DNA of 64,000 bases from JACRLW01 sp046349595. GTDB taxonomy: Bacteria > Planctomycetota > UBA1135 > UBA2386. The stretch is from assembly GCA_046349595.1 (NCBI GenBank), contig JAXMCA010000002.1, positions 806,001 through 870,000 on the forward strand, read 5' to 3'. Positions 53,013-61,675 of this stretch are shown here, one piece after another. Under the pieces are notes generated by a model. The model saw nothing but the letters and a program-made list of their open reading frames with translations, searched no databases and was not told where the DNA came from. The position numbers and the translations under genes were made by a program. Position 1 is the stretch's first letter; each line of letters opens with the position of its first letter.

Positions 53013-54488
53013 GGCAATGCCATTAAGCGATCGATCATTCCGCTGGGCCGGTGATTCGGCGCGGGTAAGGAGCGCGACCGCGCGTTATGCTGTGGTGCAT
53101 TGCGGCAGACGCCGTGAAGACGACGAACCAAGGAATCCTGCGATGAATCAGCCCTCCTTTGGCACGGGAGTCGCTGACCGAATCCGGCGCGCTCGTACTC
53201 TCCTCGTCCTTCCAGCAGCTCCTGGATCGCTTGCTCGCGATCGCATGGTCGCGAGCCCATTTCGCCAACGAGCGGTTCTTCAGTCGCGGTGGACCTCTGT
53301 CGCCCGAGCTGGTGATGGCGTTGCTTCTGTTCATGTCGGGTGACGCGGGGCGGCGCGGGTATGCGCAGCTGCTCGACGAGTTCTGGGAGCAGGCGGGCAA
53401 GGCCGGCATCGATCTCCCGGTCGCCGAGCCAGTGAGCGCCGCCGCGTTCTGCTTGGCCCGCAAGAAGCTGCTGCCGTCTCTCTTCGACACGATGCTGCGC
53501 CTGGCGGCCGAGGACTTCACCAGCAGCCATCCTCAAGAGTGTCGATGGCGCGGGCGCAGGGTGCTGGCCGTCGACGGCATGAAGTGCAATCTCCAGCGCA
53601 GCGAGGAGCTGTGGACCTACTTCGGCATGCCCGAAGGTGCGCATGCTCCCCAGGCGCTGGTGAGCATGCTGTTCGACGTCACCGCGAAGTTGCCGATCGC
53701 GTTGCGAGTGGCGCCCTACGCGTCCAGCGAGCGCCACGAACTCTTGGAGCTGCACGACCACTTGCAGGTTGGCGACGTCGTGGTTCTCGATCGCGGCTAC
53801 CCGTCCTTCGAAGTCGTCGACCGCCTTCTCGAGGCCGGAGTCGACTTCGTGATGCGCGTGCCGATGAGGCACACCTTCGAGGCGATCGACGCGTTCCGGG
53901 AGAGTGGTGGCCAGGACTACCGGGTCGTCCTCCGTCCAACGCGTGCTGCCACATCCCAGACGCCGCGCGAACTGCGCGTCGTGCGCGTCGTGCGCGTCGA
54001 CTGCGGTGGGAAGGAGCCGTGGATCATCCTCACCAGTCTTCGCCGGAAGGACTTCTCCCGCTCGGCAATCGCGCAGCTCTACCACATGCGCTGGGAGGTC
54101 GAGGAGTTCTTCAAGCTCGAGAAGTCCGACTACTTCTCGCTCCGTCAACTGCATGGCAAGAGCGTGCTGGGCGTCCAGCAGGAGATCCGCGCGCAGGCGT
54201 TGTTCGCCGCTCTCGCAAGGGTCATGGCCGCCGAAGCATTGCTTCGTCACGGCGTGCCCTTCGTCGAGTCCTCGCAGAAGTCGGCGATGCTGACCCTGGC
54301 CAGCAACCTCGTGGCCCTGCTGCTCCTCGACGACGCCGACGCCAGCGCCGCGTTGCTCGACGCCGCGCTGCGGAGGGCTGTGCGACTCAGACATCGGAAG
54401 CGTTCAGGGCGCTCGTACCCGCGCCGATCCTTCAAGCCAGGACCTCGATGGAATGCACGCGGTCGAATCGGAGCTTAATGGCATTGCC
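53013..54488. mobile_element. IS4-type element
   Basis: Perfect 16-bp inverted ends (GGCAATGCCATTAAGC at 53013-53028 and its complement at 54473-54488) enclose one transposase gene, giving 1,476 bp. The right end overlaps the transposase stop codon. Confidence 0.85.
53159..54478 (+). CDS. IS4-family transposase
   Basis: The DDE domain shows 'VLAVDGMKCN', 'VVVLDRGYPSF' and the family YREK signature in 'YHMRWEVEEFFKLEK'. Start is probably TTG 53159, though a later Met is possible. The 439-residue length is normal. The C-terminus is very basic. Catalyses cut-and-paste movement of the element. Confidence 0.88.
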   Translation: MARESLTESGALVLSSSFQQLLDRLLAIAWSRAHFANERFFSRGGPLSPELVMALLLFMSGDAGRRGYAQLLDEFWEQAGKAGIDLPVAEPVSAAAFCLARKKLLPSLFDTMLRLAAEDFTSSHPQECRWRGRRVLAVDGMKCNLQRSEELWTYFGMPEGAHAPQALVSMLFDVTAKLPIALRVAPYASSERHELLELHDHLQVGDVVVLDRGYPSFEVVDRLLEAGVDFVMRVPMRHTFEAIDAFRESGGQDYRVVLRPTRAATSQTPRELRVVRVVRVDCGGKEPWIILTSLRRKDFSRSAIAQLYHMRWEVEEFFKLEKSDYFSLRQLHGKSVLGVQQEIRAQALFAALARVMAAEALLRHGVPFVESSQKSAMLTLASNLVALLLLDDADASAALLDAALRRAVRLRHRKRSGRSYPRRSFKPGPRWNARGRIGA

Positions 54489-54650
54489 CCCCCCCTCTAC
54501 CAGACGAGCGAGCAACTTGGCTTCGCATCGGTCACGGCTCGGTCCGTGGCGAACTTCACTGCCCTCATTGCCGCGCCCCTCCCTTGGGCACCGAACCCCT
54601 TCTACGCGCACCGCATCTCCCGTTGAGCGGGGATGCTTGAGGTCTTCGAA

Positions 54651-55127
54651 ATGCATCATCTGCTGGCCTGTCTCATCATCTGCCTTCTGCCTCTGACGCC
54701 AATCCCGCCTTTGGCCGCCCCTGTTGCCGACACCGCTCTTGTTCGTCTGTCCGGCCCGGCACGCATAGCCGTGTATCCAACTCTGCCGGACGCGTCGCAT
54801 GGCTGCAACCTCCGTCTGAGAAGGTATTGGGACGGGACTCTGGCGTGGGTTGGGTGTCCCTCGCTCGCATGCGGGGAGCTGCTGAACTGCGACAACAAGG
54901 AGGATGACACAACACTGTGGTGTGAGTGTTCCGACGGCGGCAGCAACCCAAACTACCTTTGTCTCGGCATTGCCACCCAGGACCCTGAAACTGGGGAGAT
55001 CACAGGCTACACTTGCATTAAACAAAACTGTGCCGCTCCAAATGCCTGTCAGAGGCGCAGCTTCATTGGCCCGATACCTGAGTTCGGCTGGGAAGATTTC
55101 TACACCTGCGAATGCGACCTGTACTAG
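54651..55127 (+). CDS. Small secreted cysteine-rich protein
   Basis: A signal peptide ('LLACLIICLLPLTPIPPLAA') precedes a mature chain with 12 cysteines ('GCPSLACGELLNC', 'LWCECSDGG', 'TCIKQNCAAPNAC', 'YTCECDLY'). It is likely disulfide-rich and extracellular. ATG 54651 fits the signal peptide; ATG 54633 is in frame. It lies 10 bp before an anchored protein gene, so the two form an operon. Family unknown. Confidence 0.65.
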   Translation: MHHLLACLIICLLPLTPIPPLAAPVADTALVRLSGPARIAVYPTLPDASHGCNLRLRRYWDGTLAWVGCPSLACGELLNCDNKEDDTTLWCECSDGGSNPNYLCLGIATQDPETGEITGYTCIKQNCAAPNACQRRSFIGPIPEFGWEDFYTCECDLY

Positions 55128-55137
55128 GAGCCAACTC

Positions 55138-56751
55138 ATGCGCATTCACAGCGCAGCTGGCTGGGTCGTACTGCTCGCGGCCTGCCTCGCAATAGCCATC
55201 CTCTTTGTCATGGGAGGAGCGAACTCTCCAGAACTCCCATACACGACCCGTGCCGCCTCAAACCAGTCGCAGAGTTCACAGCACCAAACCGCGAGTCCCG
55301 ATTTCGAATCAAGCGTTGCCAAGAGTCGCACGGCTGTCACTGGGGGCCGCCTCCTGGTGATCGATGCCAACTCGCGTCAGCCCATTGCAAGTGCCACCCT
55401 TTCACTGGCCCACGACTTGTCGCTGTCGACGATCGCGTCCGACGACACTTCGATTGCCTCCGCGGGCTCCGACGGCATGATCCGAATTCCCGCAGGCAGT
55501 AGGACGGAGTCGACGTACTTGGTCCGCGACCCGGCGCATGTGCCAGCCCTTCTCACATGTCTCCAGTATGATCATGTGACAGTAGCGCTCGAGCCCGCGG
55601 CCAGCGTCGAAGTCGCCGTAATCGATGCTGTGGGGCGTCCGGTGCCGGATGCCAGAGTAGTACTCTCCACCAGCGGCCTGGATGGGCCCACCGGGACTCA
55701 AGAAGTTCCCCTCGAGGGCATTGGAGGCCCCCTCAGCCACAACCCACTCTGGATCTCCCAATGTAGCCCTACTGGACTCGCAATCATTCACGAGCTTCCC
55801 AAGGGACGCTACTTCCTAACGGTGCTTAGCGACGCGAGATGCCCGACGGGCCCTCTCGGCGATCGCAGTCCGCTAGTGGTCGATGGCATCGTACGTCTCA
55901 CTGTTGCGTTGCAGGACATGTACGGCGTAGCTTTTGCAATCCCGGAAGGAGGCGACGTCATCCATGTTGCATGGAACATCAACAGTTACGCTATCGACCG
56001 GTCCCCTCGTGTACTAAGGCGTTTGGCTGCAGCACGCGCATACCTTGAGGACCGCTTTCCTCGTAGCCTAGTGTTCGTACACATTCCCACGCGTACCGAC
56101 TTTCAAGTAGAATGTCGTGCCGGACTGAAAGGTGGGACATTTTGGAAGGGTCGATGGCCACTCGCTCCGGTGCGCGAGATTCTCGATCCCATATTCTTGG
56201 AACAGGAATCCGTCGGGGGCGTCCAACGAGTCGTCCTGCGAGTCGTAGATGACAATGGGACGGTCTTCCCCGGACTGCAATTCCGCGTCCGGCACGGCGA
56301 ATCGAAGTACCTGTGCTCCGTGGTCACAGACGAGGAAGTTCTATTGCCTTACGGGCACTACTCTGTACACCCACTTGTCGTCTCCTCTTGGACTTACTCA
56401 AGCTTCCAACACGCCGAATTCAATGTCGACACAACGTCACCGTCGCCAACCGTGGTAGAGCTTCACATTCATGGCTCCTTCGCCAGCGTTGAGATCCGAC
56501 CCACGGACATAGTCGATGAGCCCACAGGGCCGCTTACCATTTCGCTCGATGATGAAGGAGGCGGAGGCCATGTCGTGGCCAACTGGACCCCAAAGCGGGG
56601 TCCGATCCTGGAGATTGTGCCAATAGGCACACTTCGAGTCAGCGTGACTGGCGCAATGTATGAACCGGCCTCGGTCCAGCGCCGGATCGTGTCCTCGACG
56701 GCGACAGACGTTGTCGAAGTACCGCTCACCCGCATCGCGCCTCACAAGTGA
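55138..56751 (+). CDS. N-terminally anchored protein with carboxypeptidase-regulatory-like domains
   Basis: One membrane helix ('AAGWVVLLAACLAIAILFVM') is followed by a Ser/Gln-rich spacer and at least two Ig-like CarboxypepD_reg-type domains ('GGRLLVIDANSRQPIASATL', 'VEVAVIDAVGRPVPDARVVL'). Beta-rich domains continue to the end. There are no catalytic residues. AGGAG precedes the start. GC is lower than in the chromosome. It lies directly after the cysteine-rich gene. The stop codon TGA ends exactly at the first base of the element at 56751. Confidence 0.68.
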   Translation: MRIHSAAGWVVLLAACLAIAILFVMGGANSPELPYTTRAASNQSQSSQHQTASPDFESSVAKSRTAVTGGRLLVIDANSRQPIASATLSLAHDLSLSTIASDDTSIASAGSDGMIRIPAGSRTESTYLVRDPAHVPALLTCLQYDHVTVALEPAASVEVAVIDAVGRPVPDARVVLSTSGLDGPTGTQEVPLEGIGGPLSHNPLWISQCSPTGLAIIHELPKGRYFLTVLSDARCPTGPLGDRSPLVVDGIVRLTVALQDMYGVAFAIPEGGDVIHVAWNINSYAIDRSPRVLRRLAAARAYLEDRFPRSLVFVHIPTRTDFQVECRAGLKGGTFWKGRWPLAPVREILDPIFLEQESVGGVQRVVLRVVDDNGTVFPGLQFRVRHGESKYLCSVVTDEEVLLPYGHYSVHPLVVSSWTYSSFQHAEFNVDTTSPSPTVVELHIHGSFASVEIRPTDIVDEPTGPLTISLDDEGGGGHVVANWTPKRGPILEIVPIGTLRVSVTGAMYEPASVQRRIVSSTATDVVEVPLTRIAPHK

Positions 56752-56823
56752 CCCGTCCTGTCCGAAGGCTCGAACGCACTCCGCCCCAACGACCTACGGC
56801 GATACGCCAGGCCGGTACGATGG

Positions 56824-56893
56824 ACCTCCGTGCCGTCCCTCCAGCCCCTCCGACTCCTGTTGACCGCCGTCGCGGGCTGGGTCCATCGAGAGC
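56824..56893 (+). pseudogene. 5' remnant of the rve-type transposase
   Basis: GTG 56831 and about 20 codons ('LLLTAVAGWVHRE') match the start of the 34412 transposase, then homology ends. Confidence 0.75.
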
Positions 56894-57115
56894 TTGGTCT
56901 GGCGCTCCCGGGACAGCGACCGGCGGACCGGCCGACTGACGCGTCGGAGTCGCCGAACCAACGGACGGTCGCGGACACCCCAGTCCCACGTGGCCCACGT
57001 TCGCCCACGTCGCGCCCGGGTTGCCCCGCCCCGCCACCCGGGGCCGTCCGGTCGCTCCGGCGCCACCCAGGCGAACCAGCGAGGCCAGCCTCCCGCCACG
57101 CCGCCACGCCAGATC

Positions 57116-57181
57116 GTGCCACCCCGTGCCACGTCCTGCCCCGGTGCGACCACTCCAATTGCACACTCCATTGCACACTCC
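57116..57181. repeat. Repeat array 1 (decamers plus paired TTGCACACTCC)
   Basis: Decamer-like GTGCCAC units from 57116 are followed by two TTGCACACTCC copies spaced 12 bp apart (57159 and 57171). Together with array 2 it resembles arm-type protein binding sites. Confidence 0.6.
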
Positions 57182-57243
57182 CACCCCCCGAATTCGCGAT
57201 CGCGCCCAAACGGGCGATTCTCGCGCGAACTCGGGGGGGTAGG

Positions 57244-57268
57244 TGATAGGCCCTGCAGGACTCGAACC
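57244..57268 (-). other. tRNA 3'-end fragment (T-loop onward)
   Basis: On the minus strand, GGTTCGAGTCCTGCAGGGCC reads like a tRNA T-loop, T-stem and acceptor 3' strand, but the matching 5' strand of the T-stem and the rest are missing. Such fragments are typical integrase attachment cores. Confidence 0.45.
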
Positions 57269-57276
57269 GTGAGCCC

Positions 57277-57432
57277 GCGATCGTGCCAGGTTGTGCCACG
57301 TTGTGTCAGGTTGTGTCCATGTGTGCCACGGGGCGCGAGTTACGGCGTCTCGCGGACCGGGCGATCGTGTCAGGTTGTGCCAGGATGTGTCAGGTTGTGA
57401 CCGGAGCCATTGCACACTCCGTTGCACACTCG
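57277..57432. repeat. Repeat array 2 (two 42-bp repeats and paired TTGCACACTCC/G)
   Basis: A 42-bp repeat occurs at 57277-57318 and 57361-57402, itself built of GTGYCAGGTT-type decamers. TTGCACACTC copies at 57410 and 57422 follow. Confidence 0.7.
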
Positions 57433-57735
57433 GGTTGGCCATCGGGCTCCGTGTGCTTCCAGAAAACTCCACGGCAGGCGGCCACCTTGCGTCGATCGAA
57501 GAGCCGAACCGAAAGCCTGTTCCGGGGCTCGTGGTCGCGCGCCGTGCCTCGCCATCGATCTCCGCTGAAATTGGTAGCGTCGGAACGCACCAGATTCCTG
57601 GTGTCGACGTCACGCCGAATCTCATCGCCTTGGATGGAGTACTCGGGCAGCCCGCCCGCGGGAACACGCGTGGTTCCGGCCGAGCTCTTGAGAGGTGCCG
57701 GCCAAGCCGTACGATCGATCGCTGGCGTGCGCGCG

Positions 57736-58668
57736 ATGGCAACACTCCCGTTCCAGAATCCCGACCATGCGCCACCAGCGGTCGCAGCCATCTCACCATG
57801 GCTTGAGATGGGTGCCTACGAGCACCTCTGGTGGGCTCCCCGAGTCGAATGGGGAAACGGCAAGGCTACGTTCAAGCGCATCGCCGAACTGCTTGCGACC
57901 GAAGACTCTCCGCCCTCGCGCCATGTCGCGCGCTCCGCTGCGGTCGAGATGTCTCGCTGGGTCATGCAGCGCGTTCGCCACTCCAGACTCCGCAGCTTCG
58001 GGGTCAGGATCTACAGAGCTGGCGAGTACCCGAGTCGGCTCCGGGATGCCGATTACCCCGTCGAGCTGCTCTACTACTCGGGCGACTGGGAGCTAGCATC
58101 GACTCCTTCGGTGGCGATCGTCGGATCACGTACGCCGTCCGAGAAGGGTGTACTACGCGCCAGAAAGCTCACGAGCCTACTCGTTGAGTCCGGGTGGACG
58201 GCCGTCTCTGGATTGGCAGCTGGCATTGACGAAGCAGTGCACAATGAAGCGCTCCGCAAGACGGGTCGGACCATCGCCGTGATCGGGACACCGCTGACCG
58301 ACGTCTATCCGACCCGGAACACGGAACTCCAAGCCAGAATTGCACGAGATCACCTACTAATCAGTCAAGTTCCATTCCGGCGGTACAGCGAGCAGGACTG
58401 GCGAGCCAACCGTACATTCTTCCCGGAGCGCAACGTTACCATGTCGGCGCTCACCTCCGCGACCGTAATTGTCGAGGCAGGCAACACGTCGGGAACGCTC
58501 ACGCAGGCCAAGGCCGCTCTCCGGCAAGACCGGAGGCTGTTCATCTTGAACAGCTGTTTCGAGAATCCGGAACTCACCTGGCCACATGAGTTTGAAGAAC
58601 AAGGGGCAGTTCGCGTCCACGACTTCGATCAGATCCTCGCCGAACTGCCGAAGGTCGCGCGACTGTGA
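57736..58668 (+). CDS. DprA/Smf-like SLOG-fold protein
   Basis: The Rossmann/SLOG core from about residue 125 shows 'VAIVGSRTPSEKGV', 'AVSGLAAGIDEAVHNEAL', 'TIAVIGTPL', 'FPERNVTMSAL' and 'VIVEAGNTSGTL', the DprA nucleotide-pocket pattern. True DprA loads RecA on single-stranded DNA during uptake. The N-terminal 120 residues here differ from the usual SAM-like domain, and the C-terminal winged helix is absent. ATG 57736 was chosen where protein-like sequence begins. It is coupled to the PRTase gene (GTGA) inside a mobile element, which suggests a nucleotide-sensing conflict role rather than competence. Confidence 0.82.
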   Translation: MATLPFQNPDHAPPAVAAISPWLEMGAYEHLWWAPRVEWGNGKATFKRIAELLATEDSPPSRHVARSAAVEMSRWVMQRVRHSRLRSFGVRIYRAGEYPSRLRDADYPVELLYYSGDWELASTPSVAIVGSRTPSEKGVLRARKLTSLLVESGWTAVSGLAAGIDEAVHNEALRKTGRTIAVIGTPLTDVYPTRNTELQARIARDHLLISQVPFRRYSEQDWRANRTFFPERNVTMSALTSATVIVEAGNTSGTLTQAKAALRQDRRLFILNSCFENPELTWPHEFEEQGAVRVHDFDQILAELPKVARL

Positions 58669-59330
58669 CGAACCAAGGTCCACCCACGCGCCTCACCGAG
58701 GTTGACGACCTGATTCGCCAATCCTTGCCACATCTTAAGTATGGTGACAAATGCTACTACGCTAGGGAATTCACCAAGAACTCTGGATACCAACACGGCG
58801 CAACAAACCAACTTATCTTCAACTTCAAGAAGTCCGTTGACCGCAGAGGGAAGGCCGAGTGGCGCTACAAGGAACGTGCTATTGCCCAAATCATCGCAGA
58901 GCTTTCCAACCTCATCAATCCGGCCTTCCTGAAGACCAGCGTGGTAACCTGGATACCAACGTCTAAGGCCCCCCATGACCCCGAGTACGACAATCGCCTC
59001 GAACTGCTAGCTCATGGTCTCGCTCGGAATGTGCCCGGTTGTTGCGCGATCGAGATTATTCGCCAACGTGACTCGACGCCTGCCTTTCACAGCGCCGGCG
59101 GATACCGCGACCCAGAGGCCATCAGAAGCCAATACGAGTTCGTCGCGGGGCAGCTTCCGCCGCTCTGCCAAACCATCCTCGCCCTAGATGATGTCATCAC
59201 AACAGGCGCGCACTTCCGTGCCTTCTCGGACACCCTCCGAACGAAGTGGAGAGAGCACCCGATCTTCGGCGTGTTCGTCGCGCGGGCGGTTGAGCCGGAC
59301 GTCGCAAGCATGTTCGGTCCTATCGATTAG
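58665..59330 (+). CDS. Phosphoribosyltransferase-like protein coupled to the DprA-like gene
   Basis: The PRPP-binding loop is seen in 'TILALDDVITTGAHFRAF' (two Asp then T-T-G). 'WIPTSKAPHDPEYDNR' fits the type I PRTase pyrophosphate loop region. No ComF zinc finger is present. The N-terminal 70 residues are specific ('YYAREFTKNSGYQHGATNQL'). Start is GTG 58665 overlapping the upstream stop. It would transfer or release ribose-5-phosphate on a base or nucleotide. The substrate is unknown. Confidence 0.75.
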   Translation: MTNQGPPTRLTEVDDLIRQSLPHLKYGDKCYYAREFTKNSGYQHGATNQLIFNFKKSVDRRGKAEWRYKERAIAQIIAELSNLINPAFLKTSVVTWIPTSKAPHDPEYDNRLELLAHGLARNVPGCCAIEIIRQRDSTPAFHSAGGYRDPEAIRSQYEFVAGQLPPLCQTILALDDVITTGAHFRAFSDTLRTKWREHPIFGVFVARAVEPDVASMFGPID

Positions 59331-59359
59331 CCGGGCAAGACGAGCGCCACCTTGTCGGA

Positions 59360-59428
59360 TGGCGACGGTGAAGTCGTCGTCAGCGAGCGACTCGGCGGGC
59401 TGCTGAAGCACTACCATCGAGCCGCGTA
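59360..59428 (+). pseudogene. 3' remnant of the rve-type transposase
   Basis: The last 23 codons and stop ('SERLGGLLKHYHRAA') match the end of the 34412 gene. The 3' untranslated stretch to the inverted end also resembles that copy. Confidence 0.8.
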
Positions 59429-59527
59429 ACGGTGATCGGAGAACGGGATCGGGAACTGGCTCCAGCCGAGCGTCGTGGCCGCACCCTGTACGTACGTTGC
59501 GCCCCCGGGCCAGCAGGAACGAGTCAG

Positions 59528-59688
59528 GGTTCGCGGAGACCGCCGGGTTCGATGTCGATTTCCTGGTAGGATGGCTCGGCTGACTTCTCGGACAGCACGA
59601 GCACTCCGTACCTTCGCGACGGTCTCGGCCAACGGCAACCGGCCAAGGTTCGCGGAGATCGCCGGGTTCACTGCGGATCTCCTGGTAG
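59528..59688 (+). repeat. Two 42-bp direct repeats, one interrupted by IS5-type copy B
   Basis: GGTTCGCGGAGAYCGCCGGG begins at 59528 and again at 59647. Both run to TCCTGGTAG, 119 bp apart. The second ends exactly where the IS starts. Confidence 0.7.
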
Positions 59689-60306
59689 AAGTCGTTTCGT
59701 AAATCGTACTTGTACTTTTTCCCGGATCATGGCATCAGCTGTCCATGATCCGGATCACGGATGAGCAGTGGGCTCTGATCGAACCACACCTGCCGAAGCT
59801 GCCTCGACGCAAGGACGGTCGTGGTCGCCCGTGGCGCAGCGATCGCGAGTGTCTCGACGGCATCCTCTGGATCCTGAAGACGGGCGCGCAGTGGAAGGCG
59901 CTCCCCAAGGAGTTCCCGGGATACGCAACGTGTTGGCGCCGGCTGCGGATGTGGGAGGAGCGCGATGTTTGGAAGGACATCTGGCGAGCAGTGCTCGGCG
60001 CCCTCGACGAGAAGGGCCTCCTCGACTGGGAGGAGACGTTTCTCGACGCGACCTTTGTGGCTGCGAAAAAAGGGGCGACGCAGTCGGCCTCACCAAGAGG
60101 GGAAAGGGATCGAAGCTTGCTGTTCTGGTCGTCGGCGAGAGTCTTCCTGTCGGAGTTCAGCTCGCCGCGGCGAACGAAGGCGAAACGTCGCTCGCGCAAC
60201 CGACCGTCGAAGAAGTAGCAAGACTCGCCGGTGACGATCCGAAGTGCTGGCCCGCTCGCATCATCGCTGACAAGGGGTACGACTCCGACGAACTCCGCGC
60301 GGCGTT
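59688..60306 (+). pseudogene. IS5-type element, copy B, truncated by IS21
   Basis: It starts with the same end as copies A and C. The two-frame transposase (from 59745, with the slippery A run near 60066) is intact to 'IADKGYDSDELRAA', then stops at the IS21 end. The 3' part is not found beyond the IS21, so it was lost. Confidence 0.85.
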
Positions 60307-60391
60307 TGTTCACCGCCACCCCACGATCGAGCTAAGGCGACGCCCAGATTTACGAGGGTGAGTTCGCCGGGACCGGTCAAGACAGCCGAGG

Positions 60392-61675
60392 ATGCGGCCT
60401 CACGGGAGGGCGCCGGCGTTGACCAAGCTCGATCCGGAGTCGGTGATGACGATCAAGAAGTTGCACGCGCGCGGCGTGCCGGGCACGGTGATCGCGCGGA
60501 TGCTGGGGGTGTGTGAAGGGACGGTTCGCTACCGCCTGAGGCGGCAGGCGGAGGGGGCGAAGGACGGCCGAGTGCAGCGTCAGAGCGCGCTGGGCGCTCT
60601 GCAGGAGGCGATCTCGGAGTGGCTCTCGGTGCACAAGGGCCGCACCAACCTCGCCGCGCTGCATGAGTACCTGCAGACCGAGTTCGACTGCGTCGTGGGC
60701 CTGCGTGCACTGCAGCGCTTCGTGACGCGGCACTTCCCGGGGCCGAAGTTGCGGGCGCGTCGTCGCGTCGAGACCCCGCCTGGAGCGCAGTGCCAGACCG
60801 ACTGGGCCGAGTTCCGCGGCGTGCTCGTCGGCGGTGAGGAGCTCGACCTCTTCGCGCTGCACATGCAGCTCAGCTTCTCGCGCTTCGGCGCGATCGTCTG
60901 GTCGCGCGGCAAGGACCAACTCGCCTGGCAGAAGGCCCACAACGAGTCCTTCCGGCGGTTGCAAGGTGTGCCAGCCAGCAACCGCGTCGACAACGAGAAG
61001 ACAGCCATCGCCCAGGGCGCTGGCGCGTTCGGTGAGATCAACAGCTCCTACCGGCGCTACGCACAAGCACTGCGCTTCCACGTCGATGCCTGCGCCCCGC
61101 GCTCGCCCGAGCACAAGGGCAAGGTGGAGCGCCGCATCCTCGCGCACCGGATGGGCTTCGACCCGCGCCGCCAGCATTGGAATGACCTTGCCGAGCTGCA
61201 GGAGTGGACCGACTCGAAGGTGATGTGGAGCGCGGCACGCCGCCGTTGTCCGGCGACAGGGACCACGGTGCTCGAGGCATGGCGTCAGGAGATCCCACGC
61301 CTGCAGCCGCTGCCGATCCTGCCCGAGCCCTTCGATGTCGTGGTGCACCGCCCGGTCGGCATCGACTGCATGGTGCACTTCGAGTCGCGGGAGTACTCGG
61401 TGCCGTTCCGCTTCGTCGGCCGCAAGGTCGAGGTGCGCGGCTGTGCTGGTGAAGTGCAGGTCCTCGCCGAGGGCAGCGTCGTCGCACGCCATGCGCGCGG
61501 CACGGCGCAGCGAGTGCTGATCGACCAGGCGCACTTCGAAGGCAACGCGCAGGATCATGTGTTGCCGCCCGTCCCGCTGGGCCGGATGGGCCGGCGGTTG
61601 GCGGAGATCGCCGCGATGGAGCCGCAGCGGCGGCCGATCGACTTGTACGCCGCATTGGCGGAGGTGGCGCGATGA
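60392..61675 (+). CDS. istA: IS21 transposase IstA
   Basis: An N-terminal helix-turn-helix ('GVPGTVIARMLGVCEGTVRYRL') precedes an rve integrase core ('CQTDWAEFRG' with the first Asp, 'HKGKVERRI' with the catalytic Glu) and a C-terminal beta domain ('REYSVPFRFVGRKVEVRG'). 427 residues. Its stop overlaps istB by 4 bp (ATGA). It performs strand transfer with IstB as helper. Confidence 0.93.
   Translation: MRPHGRAPALTKLDPESVMTIKKLHARGVPGTVIARMLGVCEGTVRYRLRRQAEGAKDGRVQRQSALGALQEAISEWLSVHKGRTNLAALHEYLQTEFDCVVGLRALQRFVTRHFPGPKLRARRRVETPPGAQCQTDWAEFRGVLVGGEELDLFALHMQLSFSRFGAIVWSRGKDQLAWQKAHNESFRRLQGVPASNRVDNEKTAIAQGAGAFGEINSSYRRYAQALRFHVDACAPRSPEHKGKVERRILAHRMGFDPRRQHWNDLAELQEWTDSKVMWSAARRRCPATGTTVLEAWRQEIPRLQPLPILPEPFDVVVHRPVGIDCMVHFESREYSVPFRFVGRKVEVRGCAGEVQVLAEGSVVARHARGTAQRVLIDQAHFEGNAQDHVLPPVPLGRMGRRLAEIAAMEPQRRPIDLYAALAEVAR

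Larger units (their letters stand above)
56751..59602. mobile_element. Cargo-carrying derivative of the rve-type IS (DprA-PRTase element)
   Basis: The ends (56751-56768 and 59585-59602) match those of the intact IS at 34333-35647. Inside them are the transposase start (to about 56893) and its last codons (59360-59428). The central 2.4 kb is replaced by repeats, a tRNA fragment and two coupled genes. It could be moved only by a transposase supplied in trans, such as the one at 34412. Confidence 0.72.

Noticed and set aside
54489..54632. A gene between the IS4-type element and the cysteine-rich gene
   Set aside because: No start with ribosome binding site or protein-like frame was seen in these 144 bp.
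57244..57268. A functional tRNA gene
   Set aside because: Only the 3' portion from the T-loop is present; no anticodon arm or D arm can be folded around it.
57116..57432. A CRISPR array
   Set aside because: Repeats are decamers in direct tandem and a 42-bp pair, without regular unique spacers or cas genes.
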